A DNA stretch of 12,030 nt. It comes from an uncultured Pseudorhodoferax sp. GTDB taxonomy: Bacteria; Pseudomonadota; Gammaproteobacteria; Burkholderiales; Burkholderiaceae. The stretch is from the NCBI GenBank assembly GCA_913776795.1, contig CAJYRH010000022.1:1-12030 (forward strand). The letters run 5' to 3'. The notes under the pieces were generated by a model that did no database searches, had not been told where the DNA came from, and saw only the letters and a program-made list of their open reading frames with translations. Within the stretch, counting starts at the first letter, position 1. Each line of letters begins with the position of its first letter. The translations under genes and the position numbers were made by a program. Of the stretch, positions 5,467-12,030 are shown piece by piece.

Positions 5467-5712
5467 TCAAGATTGCTTCGGTGGTGCAGCCCTGATCGTG
5501 GTTCCTTTCTTGAATCCCCGATCGCCCGCGATGAACGCCTCCAGCATGTGCGGAATCAGTGTCACCGCATCGACCGCTTCGCCATACGCCTGTGCATGCA
5601 GCGCGGCGTAGCGGTCGAGGTCGGCCTTCAAGCTGGCCGGACACGTAAAGGTCAGCTTCGTGGACTCCAGTTTAGGCAACGGCCCCAGCCGCAGTTTCTT
5701 GGTCGTGCTCAT
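5467..5712 (-). CDS. DUF2274 family protein, distal gene of the trb operon
   Basis: An 81-residue protein matching the DUF2274 family, which is typically found next to trbI in Tn4371-like conjugative elements and related plasmids. Landmarks are a basic N-terminus (TTKKLRLGPLPKLE), a short strand KLTFTCPASLKADLDRYA and a C-terminal helix with IPHMLEAFIAGDRGF. The strand-then-helix pattern (KLTFTCPASLKADLDRYA) resembles a ribbon-helix-helix DNA-binding fold, so a small transcriptional regulator is possible, but the biochemical role is not established to my knowledge. Its ATG overlaps the trbI stop (ATGA), indicating coupled translation. A strong hairpin follows it, making it the last gene of the operon. 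Confidence 0.82.
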   Translation of the reverse strand: MSTTKKLRLGPLPKLESTKLTFTCPASLKADLDRYAALHAQAYGEAVDAVTLIPHMLEAFIAGDRGFKKGTTIRAAPPKQS

Positions 5713-6977
5713 CGCATTGCCCCCTTGTTGAAGAACAGTGGTTGGTACGGTCGCAGCACCAGATCGCGATTGACGATGATGCGAACCGGCAGGCCCGGTC
5801 GCTCGGTCAACGTTGGCTGGATGTTCATATTGCGCCGGGTCATCTCCTGGCCGACCTGGTTCACGCTGTCCTGGGCGCTGTCGCGCCCGGCGATGACGAT
5901 GCGGTTGCCGTCCTGGCGGTTCTCAGGGGCAGCCAGTTCGGCGCCCACGCCCAGCAGCGTCGTCAACACGGCGCCGGCGACGATGCGGTTCCAGTGGTAG
6001 TCCACATCGTCTTCCAGTCCGGAATAGCCGGCCGGATCGGTGCCCACCAGGTTGTCGAGCGTCAGCGAGGATGTGTCCGGCAGGATGATGCGGTTCCACA
6101 CCACTTGAACCCGGCTCTGCCCATAGCTGACCTGGCTGTTGTATTTGCCCAGGAGGCGTGACCCCTGCGGGATCAGCAGGAACTTGCCCGTGGCCGTGTC
6201 ATAGATCGGCTCCGTCACCGTGGCAATCACGTCGCCCGGCAAATCCGACTTGATGCCTGTTACCAGTGCGCCGGCGACCACCGTTCCGGCCATCACCTGA
6301 TACGGCGAGGCAGGCATTTGCAGGTTGCCGGAATTGCGGGTTTCCATAGAACCGCCTTTCAGGAAAGTTTCTTTCTGGTCTTGCCGGTTCTGCGTTGCGG
6401 TCGGGTCGGTGGGCTGGGCCGCCGTTGAGGCCGGCCCGGCCGCCACCGGGTCGAAGCCCGCCAAAGCGTTGCCGGGCGCAGCCGCCGACGTGGCAACGGT
6501 CGGGACTGCAGTCTTGCCCTGCTGGCCCGAGCGGAAAAACACCGATGAGGCCGCCGCCGCGTCCGCCTCCTTGCGCCAGGCATCCTCGGGGTCATGCCCT
6601 GGCGGCGCATAGGTTGGCGTCACCGGCTGCTGTGAGGCCACGATGGCCGGGCCGAGATCGCCCGGAAGCGGCGGCCCCAGCTCGGGCACCTTCGGTGGCA
6701 GATTCGAATAGTCGGCCGGCAGCGCGTCCAGCCCTTCGGACTTGGAGACGCGATCGACGTTGTAAAGCTCGGTCTGCTCATTAGTGCCGCGTTTGTGCGG
6801 CTGGAGCGACCAGATCGTCGCGCCCAGCACGGCGACCGACAAGCCACCCATCAGCATCGCCAGCGTGCGCCGGTTCAATCGAGTGACCGGACGCGGCTGC
6901 GCGCGCAGCGCCACCGCCTCGGGCGCGACCTTGCCCACATGCCGCGCGGTGGGGTCGGGGATATTGTCCTGGCTCAT
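5709..6977 (-). CDS. trbI: TrbI/VirB10-like type IV secretion protein
   Basis: VirB10-type scaffold of the conjugative type IV secretion system, spanning from inner membrane to outer-membrane core complex. The 422 residues show a short cytoplasmic N-terminus, one membrane segment (about 39-58), a long Pro/Ala-rich periplasmic linker (about 85-225), and the TrbI/VirB10 C-terminal beta domain (about 228-350). That domain contains TVVAGALVTGIKSDLPGD, LLIPQGSRLLGKY and VQVVWNRIILPD. Length is normal for the family. The ATG at 6977 sits 2 bp after the trbG stop and has a good ribosome site (GGAGGAA) inside the trbG 3' end. It ends with a 4-bp overlap with the DUF2274 gene. Partners are TrbG, TrbF and TrbE. 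Confidence 0.95.
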   Translation of the reverse strand: MSQDNIPDPTARHVGKVAPEAVALRAQPRPVTRLNRRTLAMLMGGLSVAVLGATIWSLQPHKRGTNEQTELYNVDRVSKSEGLDALPADYSNLPPKVPELGPPLPGDLGPAIVASQQPVTPTYAPPGHDPEDAWRKEADAAAASSVFFRSGQQGKTAVPTVATSAAAPGNALAGFDPVAAGPASTAAQPTDPTATQNRQDQKETFLKGGSMETRNSGNLQMPASPYQVMAGTVVAGALVTGIKSDLPGDVIATVTEPIYDTATGKFLLIPQGSRLLGKYNSQVSYGQSRVQVVWNRIILPDTSSLTLDNLVGTDPAGYSGLEDDVDYHWNRIVAGAVLTTLLGVGAELAAPENRQDGNRIVIAGRDSAQDSVNQVGQEMTRRNMNIQPTLTERPGLPVRIIVNRDLVLRPYQPLFFNKGAMR

Positions 6978-6979
6978 GG

Positions 6980-7984
6980 TCAGTTCCTCCGCGCCTCGCC
7001 ATCCGTGCGCTCGATCCGCACCACGTCGCCCATGTCGCCCCCCAGCCGCAGTTCGGCCGCGCCGAACAAGCGATCCACGATGTAGTACGGCGAGCGGAAT
7101 CGGTAGTTCACCAGTTGCCCGTCGCCCTGCGCACCGATCACGAACAGCGGCGGCAACTCACCTTGCGCGATGCCCGACGGGAACTGGATATAGACTTTCT
7201 CGCCGTCATCGAAGGCGCGCAGCGGTTTCCACGGTGGGTTGCTGCCGCTGATCGCGTAGCGAAAGCGAATCTTCGCCAGCGACAAGCCAGAGTCCACCGG
7301 CGCAGCCGCACTGGCGGCCTGCGCCTGGCGCTGCAGGGCCAGCATCCTGTCCTTGGGATACTCCCAGGACACCGAGGCCATCCATGTCTTTTCGGTTGAG
7401 GTCAGCTCCAGCAGGTAGGTCCGCCGACTGGTCGTGATGACCAGATTCGTCTTCAACCCCGAGCGGATGGGTTTCACCATCACATTGATCCGTAGCGCAT
7501 CGCCGCTGCCGCTTGATGTGTCACCCACGATCCAGCGTACCGTGTCGCCAGCGGCCACCGTCATCAACTCCTCGCCCGGCTGGAGCGCGATCACGGTTAC
7601 GCGGCCGATGGCCGCATAGACCTGATAAAGCGCACCATCGGTGAACGGCCAGACCTGAATCGCATTGACATAGCCCTCGCGCGTGGGCGCGACGCGGGCC
7701 TCCGTATTGGCCCGCGAGACCCGCACCTTCTCATCGGCAGGTTCGGGCACGGCCTTGGCGTCTTCAACCTCGGGCAATGGCTTCAACTGCGCCGGCAGCG
7801 CCAGCGGCTCGGGCACCTTGACCACTTCCACAGGTGCGGGCGGCTCCGGGATCGGGTGTGCCTGCACGGGTTCATCGAGCGAGATGGCCGGCGGCGGTTT
7901 GCCCTGCGTGGCGCAGCCCGAGCACAAGACAGTCGAGGCCAGCAGCATCAACGGCAGTACGGATTTACGGAAAAGATCATTCAT
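6980..7984 (-). CDS. trbG: TrbG/VirB9-like outer-membrane core protein
   Basis: VirB9-type component of the outer-membrane core complex of the conjugative pore. The 334 residues begin with a signal peptide (basic FRK, then LPLMLLASTVL) and a lipobox-like LCSGC, so Cys24 is a probable lipidation site; VirB9 homologues are more often non-lipidated. A Pro-rich spacer (about 30-85) is followed by the VirB9 N-terminal beta domain (VWPFTDGALYQVYAAIG...) and the C-terminal CagX-like domain (about 235-330, SPYYIVDRLFGAAELRLG). The ATG overlaps the trbF stop by 4 bp. This is the standard trbF-trbG-trbI order. Confidence 0.95.
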   Translation of the reverse strand: MNDLFRKSVLPLMLLASTVLCSGCATQGKPPPAISLDEPVQAHPIPEPPAPVEVVKVPEPLALPAQLKPLPEVEDAKAVPEPADEKVRVSRANTEARVAPTREGYVNAIQVWPFTDGALYQVYAAIGRVTVIALQPGEELMTVAAGDTVRWIVGDTSSGSGDALRINVMVKPIRSGLKTNLVITTSRRTYLLELTSTEKTWMASVSWEYPKDRMLALQRQAQAASAAAPVDSGLSLAKIRFRYAISGSNPPWKPLRAFDDGEKVYIQFPSGIAQGELPPLFVIGAQGDGQLVNYRFRSPYYIVDRLFGAAELRLGGDMGDVVRIERTDGEARRN

Positions 7985-8685
7985 GGCTTGGCTCCTTCAG
8001 ACGAGTCCAGTTCGCGACTCCACGACAACCCGTTGACGTAGATGCCCAAGGGGTTCTTGCGCAGGCGCTGTTCGGTGCGTGGGGTTTGCTGCACGATGGA
8101 AATAACGGCGTTCCAGCGCTCGGTGCCAGCGGCTGCGCCGTTGACGAAGCGCTGCTCCGTCCAGCGCACGTTGAATGACTTGTCGCTGGCGCGGGTCACG
8201 CTGGTGATCTGTACCGTGACCGACTCCTTGCCGATGCGCGCAAACGGGTCATGGGCGCGGGCGTAGTCGTTGAGCACCACGGCGCCCTTGTCGGTGGTGT
8301 AGTCGTAGGCGTCGAGCCAGTTCTGCCGCACCACGATCGGGTCGATGGACAGTGAGCGAACCAGGCCGATGAAGCGGCCCAGGTGATAGGCCAGCTGCGC
8401 ATCGCTGGGCCGGTACGGCGTGGCGGCTTCGCCCACGGCGCGGATCTGACCTGCGTTGTCCACCTCCACCACATAGGGCGTGACGATGGATTGCGCCGAG
8501 CGCCACACCAGCCCACCGGCCATCAGCAGCGCGAGCGTCAGGCAGCCGAAGGCCATCAGCCTCCAATTCTTGGCCTGCACGCGGGCCGAGCCGATGCGGT
8601 CGTCCCAGACCTGGGCGGCGGCTTGATACGGTGTGGCAGGTTGCGGTGTGTCGGCATAGCGCACCTGCGGTCGTTTGAATCGCAT
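7981..8685 (-). CDS. trbF: TrbF/VirB8-like inner-membrane T4SS protein
   Basis: VirB8-type assembly factor of the inner-membrane complex. The 234 residues contain a cytoplasmic N-terminus (about 1-42), one membrane segment (about 43-62, LMAFGCLTLALLMAGGLVW) and a periplasmic NTF2-like VirB8 domain with VTPYVVEVD, VRQNWLDAYDYTTDKGA and the C-terminal NPLGIYVNGLSWSREL, a hallmark of the family. A good ribosome site (AAGGAG) lies 8-10 bases before the ATG, in the 18-bp gap after trbL. It overlaps trbG by 4 bp. Confidence 0.95.
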   Translation of the reverse strand: MRFKRPQVRYADTPQPATPYQAAAQVWDDRIGSARVQAKNWRLMAFGCLTLALLMAGGLVWRSAQSIVTPYVVEVDNAGQIRAVGEAATPYRPSDAQLAYHLGRFIGLVRSLSIDPIVVRQNWLDAYDYTTDKGAVVLNDYARAHDPFARIGKESVTVQITSVTRASDKSFNVRWTEQRFVNGAAAGTERWNAVISIVQQTPRTEQRLRKNPLGIYVNGLSWSRELDSSEGAKP

Positions 8686-8703
8686 GAGAGTTCTCCTTGA
8701 AGA

Positions 8704-10062
8704 TCAGGAATCGGAATCACGCAAGCTCGGCCCCTGGCTTGAGCTGCCGCCGTCACCACCGCGCAGCGTGTGGGCGGCGGTTGTGGCGGCGTGGGTGAGC
8801 TGCTGGCGCCGGTGCAGGCGCTTAGCCCAGGCCGGTTGCTCCTGTGATGGCGCTGGCGGCATGTCGCCGCTGGAGGCACTGCCGCCAGCGGTGGGTGCGG
8901 ATGCAGCCGCGTCGGCGCTGAACGCTGCGGCAGCACGGTCTCGGATCGAGCGCGCACCTTGCGCCACCTTCTGCCCCGCGGCCTGCGCGCCGGTCTTGGC
9001 GACATGGCCCACGCCAGCGGCAGCACCCTTGAGCCCGCCGCCAGCAGAAGCGGAGCCGGTCTGGAATGCTGATTTCGCGCTGCTGGCGGTCCCAGCGGCG
9101 GCCCGCGCACCACTTCCGGCCAGCTTGGCCGCAGCCGGGGCCATGCGCGCGCCAGCGGCAACGGCACTACCCACACTCGTGGCCGCTGCGCCGATGGCCA
9201 CGGCAGTGCCAGCCGCGCCCAGTGCGGCACCGGCCATCGCGCCTGCGCCGAGTTGCGGGCCGCCCGACACCAGTCCGGTCGCAATGCCCGGCCCAAAGAT
9301 GCCCAGTGCAAGCAGCGTCAGCGAGGCCAGCATGACGACGACCGAATGGTCGATGGAGGGCTCGGCAGGTTGCACCTGAAACTCGGCGAACAAACCAGAA
9401 CCAATGCCCACGATCACTGCCAGCACCAGGACCTTGATGCCAGACGACACCACATTGCCCAGCACCTTCTCGGCCAGGAACGCGGTCTTGTTCCAGAGTG
9501 CGAACGGCACGAGCACAAACCCGGCGAGCGTGGTCAGCTTGAACTCGATCAGCGTGATGAAGAGCTGGATCGCCAGCACGAAGAAACTCAGGACGACGAT
9601 CAGCCAGGCGAGGAACATCACGACGATGGGCGTGAGGTTCACGAACACCTCGGGAAAACCCGCCATGTTGCCGATCTGCTGGAGGATCGGCGCCCCGGCG
9701 TCGATGCCGACCTTGGCCAGCCGGCCCGGCTGCAGGAAGTTCTCCATGCTCAGGGTCGAGCCGCTGGCCGTCAGGCCCAGGCCCGCGAACGAGCGGAACA
9801 CGATGCCGGCCAGCCAATTGAAATTGCCGATGATGTAGGCGAAGGCACCGACGTATAGCACCTTGCGGATGAGCTTGGCGATCACGTCCTCACCCTGGCC
9901 GGTGGCATGGCCCATCGCCCAGAACAGCCCGGCGATCGTCATGTCGATGACGATCAGCGTGGCGGTGAGAAACGCGACCTCGCCGTGCAGCAGACCAAAG
10001 CCCGAGTCGATGTAACGCGAGAAGGTATCAAGGAAGCGGTCGATGATCGTCACGTCGTTCAT
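8704..10062 (-). CDS. trbL: TrbL/VirB6-like polytopic membrane protein
   Basis: TrbL/VirB6-type inner-membrane channel component of the mating pair formation system. The 452 residues have several hydrophobic segments in the N-terminal 250 residues (for example TATLIVIDMTIAGLFWAMG, VVMFLAWLIVVLSFFVLAIQ, VLVLAVIVGIGSGLF). The family signature FITLIEFKLTTLAGFVLVPF follows the third of these. The last 170 residues are a Gly/Ala/Ser-rich low-complexity tail ending in a charged, Gln/His-rich segment, usual for TrbL but variable. Its ATG overlaps the trbK-like stop (ATGA). Confidence 0.94.
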   Translation of the reverse strand: MNDVTIIDRFLDTFSRYIDSGFGLLHGEVAFLTATLIVIDMTIAGLFWAMGHATGQGEDVIAKLIRKVLYVGAFAYIIGNFNWLAGIVFRSFAGLGLTASGSTLSMENFLQPGRLAKVGIDAGAPILQQIGNMAGFPEVFVNLTPIVVMFLAWLIVVLSFFVLAIQLFITLIEFKLTTLAGFVLVPFALWNKTAFLAEKVLGNVVSSGIKVLVLAVIVGIGSGLFAEFQVQPAEPSIDHSVVVMLASLTLLALGIFGPGIATGLVSGGPQLGAGAMAGAALGAAGTAVAIGAAATSVGSAVAAGARMAPAAAKLAGSGARAAAGTASSAKSAFQTGSASAGGGLKGAAAGVGHVAKTGAQAAGQKVAQGARSIRDRAAAAFSADAAASAPTAGGSASSGDMPPAPSQEQPAWAKRLHRRQQLTHAATTAAHTLRGGDGGSSSQGPSLRDSDS

Positions 10063-10370
10063 GGCGCGTCCTCCTGCACAGCCAGGGCCATTGCGTCACT
10101 ACCACCGGCGGGTTCGTCGAAGCTGGGCGGGATCGGCGGCAGGTCAGCCAACGTCTGGTACTCGTCCGGCCCAGCCTGGACGGAGAGAAAGCGCCGCAGA
10201 TCGGCTTGCGCCACCTGCGCACAGAACCCGCCGTCGTGCTCGCCTGCGCGGCATTGCACGCGCAGCGTGTGCAACCGAGACGGATCAACGGCCAGCGCAT
10301 CCACCGACAACGGCCGGTCGCAACCGAACAGCAGGAACGCGAGAACCGACAGGAGAGGTGCGCACTTCAT
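10059..10370 (-). CDS. TrbK-like small lipoprotein, possible entry exclusion
   Basis: A 103-residue protein with a short signal peptide and clear lipobox (LLSVLAFLLFGC, Cys17), so probably a membrane-anchored lipoprotein. It sits between trbJ and trbL, the position of the entry-exclusion gene trbK in RP4 and of the TrbK-like gene in Tn4371-type elements. Cys42 and Cys51 (in VQCRAGEHDGGFCAQV) could form a disulphide in the periplasm. Sequence similarity to RP4 TrbK is not obvious by eye, so the role is inferred from position and lipidation. Start at 10370: GAGGTG precedes the ATG in the 12-bp gap after trbJ. Confidence 0.7.
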   Translation of the reverse strand: MKCAPLLSVLAFLLFGCDRPLSVDALAVDPSRLHTLRVQCRAGEHDGGFCAQVAQADLRRFLSVQAGPDEYQTLADLPPIPPSFDEPAGGSDAMALAVQEDAP

Positions 10371-10382
10371 GGCTGCACCTCA

Positions 10383-11120
10383 TCAGTGGTCGTAGAAATC
10401 GACGGACTGCGGCGTGTACGGCGTGCCACTGCCCAGGAAGCGGCGCGTCACCTCGCGTCCGCGCTCCGTGGCCGCCGCCTGCCGCGCCAGCTCCAGCGCG
10501 GTGGCCCGGTCTTGCGTGATCTGCAGCCGCTGCGACTGGATGGACTGCTTGGCTTGCAAGGCCAGCAACTGGTTCATGGCCTGCATCGCTTGCAGTGAGC
10601 CTTGGGCCGACTGGCTCTTGCCTACGAGGTCGGCCAGCACGCCTTCGTCTTCGCTCAAGTTCTGCGACACCTGCGCCTGCATCCGCATGCTGGTCTGCAA
10701 GCCGTTGAGCGTGTTCTTCCACCGCGCCTGCGTATCGCGGTACATCTGGTCGCCGCTCACGGTAGCGGCGTACTGTTCGGGATACAGGCGCGCGAACTCC
10801 TCGTCGAGATTCGTCACGTCGTAGGCTAAGCCGCGAGCCTGGGCGATCAGCCGCTCGGTCGTCGCCAGATTGGCGCGCAATTGGCCGACCACGTTGGACG
10901 GCAGGCTGGCGAGGTTGCGCGCCTGGTTCATCAGCATCTGCGCTTCGTTCTGGAGCTGGCGAATCTGGTTGTTGATTTCTTCCAGTGTGCGAACGGCGGT
11001 CAGCGTGTTCTGCACGAAGTTGGCGGGGTCGAACACCGTGATGGCGGCTGCGGGCTGCACGGTCAGCAGTGATACCGACAGCGTGGCGGCGAGCGAAATG
11101 GAAAGCGCACGATTCTTCAT
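10383..11120 (-). CDS. trbJ: TrbJ/VirB5-like periplasmic pilus-associated protein
   Basis: VirB5-type secreted component, associated with the pilus tip and mating contact. The 245 residues have a cleavable signal peptide (hydrophobic LSISLAATLSVSLL, likely cleaved after AAA near residue 26). ITVFDPANFVQN follows, an N-terminal motif typical of mature TrbJ. The rest is mostly helical and Gln-rich with predicted coiled coil (LEEINNQIRQLQNEAQMLMN and a Gln/Leu-rich region at about 150-215). The ATG overlaps the trbE stop by 4 bp. Confidence 0.94.
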   Translation of the reverse strand: MKNRALSISLAATLSVSLLTVQPAAAITVFDPANFVQNTLTAVRTLEEINNQIRQLQNEAQMLMNQARNLASLPSNVVGQLRANLATTERLIAQARGLAYDVTNLDEEFARLYPEQYAATVSGDQMYRDTQARWKNTLNGLQTSMRMQAQVSQNLSEDEGVLADLVGKSQSAQGSLQAMQAMNQLLALQAKQSIQSQRLQITQDRATALELARQAAATERGREVTRRFLGSGTPYTPQSVDFYDH

Positions 11121-12030
11121 GGCCGGTTCTCCAGTGGGTGGTCAGTGGTGCGGAAGGAGCCCGGCGCGAGGCCGGGGAACGAGGGCAGCAGGTCGGCCGC
11201 CCAATCGAGGCCGCGATGGCGCAGCCAGGCGCCCGCAAAGTCGGGCACGCCGGCATTCAGCAGTACGCTGTCGATGTCACGCTGATCCTGCGGTGTGGAT
11301 GCGCCCGCAAACGCGAGCGAAGTCGGCCCCAGGTCGAGGTCGAACAGACGATTGCCGAGACGGGATTGGTAGTAGTAGTCGCGTTTGGGCTGCGCGGTGG
11401 CGACGATCTCGACCTGGCGCGAGTTCAGCGCAAAACTCTCGTAGATCGTGCGAATTTGCGGCTCGGTGGCCTGCGGGTTCGGCAGGAAGATGCGACTGGC
11501 GCAGCTTTCGATGATCGCGGGCGCGATGCTCGAATCCTTGATGTCCGCGAGCGACTGCGTGGCGAAGATGACCGACACGTTCTTCTTGCGCAGTGTTTTG
11601 AGCCACTGCCGGATGCGCGCGGCGAATACCGGGTCGTCCAGGAACAGCCACGCTTCATCGAGGATCAGCAGCGTGGGCGCACCGTCAAAGCGCTCATCGA
11701 AGCGCGCGAAGAGGTAATGCAGCACCGCCATGACGGCGGCCTTGCTATGCATCAGTTCCTCCATCTCGAAGCACTGCACGTCGGCCATGCCCAGCCGGTC
11801 ATGGTCGGCGTCCAGCAGGTTGCCGTGTGGGCCGCCGAGCACATAGGGCGAAAGGGCCTGGCGCAGCGCGTTTGATTGCAGCAGCACGGACAGTCCCGTC
11901 ATCGTGCGCTGCTCCACCGGTGCACCGGCCAGACTTCCCAGCGCCGACCAGATGGCTGCTTTCTCGTCCGGCCCGACTGCGACGCCTTCGTGCAGCAAGC
12001 GGCCCTCGATCCATTCGGCCGCCCAGGTGC
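11117..12030 (-). CDS. trbE: TrbE/VirB4-like ATPase, C-terminal part (partial at right edge)
   Basis: The frame is open from the right edge of the window (304 codons visible) and ends in the ATGA overlap with trbJ. It is the C-terminal half of the VirB4/TrbE (CagE) ATPase that powers pilus assembly and substrate transfer. Visible landmarks are the Walker B motif TLLILDEAWLFL (Asp-Glu encoded near 11654-11659), VSVIFATQSLADIKDS (a conserved switch-like Gln motif) and RIFLPNP. The Walker A and N-terminal CagE domain must lie outside the window. The upstream genes expected in this family (trbD, trbC, trbB) would also lie to the right. Confidence 0.95.
   Translation of the reverse strand, partial: TWAAEWIEGRLLHEGVAVGPDEKAAIWSALGSLAGAPVEQRTMTGLSVLLQSNALRQALSPYVLGGPHGNLLDADHDRLGMADVQCFEMEELMHSKAAVMAVLHYLFARFDERFDGAPTLLILDEAWLFLDDPVFAARIRQWLKTLRKKNVSVIFATQSLADIKDSSIAPAIIESCASRIFLPNPQATEPQIRTIYESFALNSRQVEIVATAQPKRDYYYQSRLGNRLFDLDLGPTSLAFAGASTPQDQRDIDSVLLNAGVPDFAGAWLRHRGLDWAADLLPSFPGLAPGSFRTTDHPLENRP

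Noticed and set aside
8556..9311. Long open frame of 251 codons on the minus strand overlapping trbF/trbL
   Set aside because: It is out of frame with trbL, Arg/Pro/Ala-rich without motifs, and explained by the GC-rich low-complexity tail of trbL.
10285..11256. 323-codon minus-strand frame across trbJ and trbE ends
   Set aside because: It overlaps well-supported trbJ in another frame, is very Arg-rich, and shows no domain; a GC-rich shadow.
11069..11875. 268-codon plus-strand frame opposite trbE
   Set aside because: Antisense shadow of the VirB4 ATPase; no independent support.

Overview
The window looks like betaproteobacterial chromosome (Burkholderiales, plausibly Comamonadaceae) with a mobile genetic element integrated at a tRNA-His gene. 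Three things suggest this host group: the 3' end of a PpiD/SurA-like periplasmic chaperone gene at the left edge, the GC-rich coding style of most genes, and the family resemblance of the trb genes to Tn4371-type elements. The taxon is inferred from protein feel, not from a search.

Left edge (1-302): the last 56 codons of the chaperone gene, then a promoter-like -10 overlapping a small hairpin, then a complete tRNA-His (anticodon GTG, encoded CCA). The integrated element starts at or within the 3' end of this tRNA. A non-coding stretch (303-398) holds a perfect 9-bp inverted repeat and three tandem 12-bp repeats. A tyrosine-recombinase integrase (399-1913) follows, reading away from the tRNA into the element, with its catalytic residues intact.

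Cargo (about 1914-3985): a visibly AT-richer island carries a two-gene, minus-strand operon. The genes encode a ParA-like ATPase (2716-3813) and, one base downstream, a stand-alone RelA/SpoT-type nucleotide pyrophosphokinase domain (2058-2714) with its synthetase motifs retained. Neither partition genes nor a stress-response locus surround it. A ParA-like ATPase coupled to a small alarmone synthetase is the best candidate here for a poorly described system, such as phage defence, abortive infection or element maintenance. A palindrome-rich 170-bp region lies upstream of the operon.

Scar region (3986-5466): the C-terminal part of a MOB-P-type relaxase on the minus strand, apparently cut by the left end of an IS3-family insertion sequence at about 4888. 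A second, 127-residue reading frame with a near-perfect Shine-Dalgarno starts inside and in frame with the relaxase frame. The IS is itself truncated: only most of orfA remains, broken at its A6 run. A strong hairpin near 5408-5436 closes the region.

Transfer module (5467-12030, minus strand): trbE (C-terminal half) - trbJ - trbK-like lipoprotein - trbL - trbF - trbG - trbI - DUF2274 gene. It is tightly packed, mostly with 4-bp ATGA overlaps, and transcribed leftwards toward the hairpin. This is most of a Tn4371/RP4-like type IV secretion (mating pair formation) operon; trbD, trbC, trbB and the coupling protein would be expected beyond the right edge. Together with the integrase this suggests an integrative and conjugative element or a derivative. 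The visible relaxase is a broken remnant, so transfer would need another relaxase outside the window.
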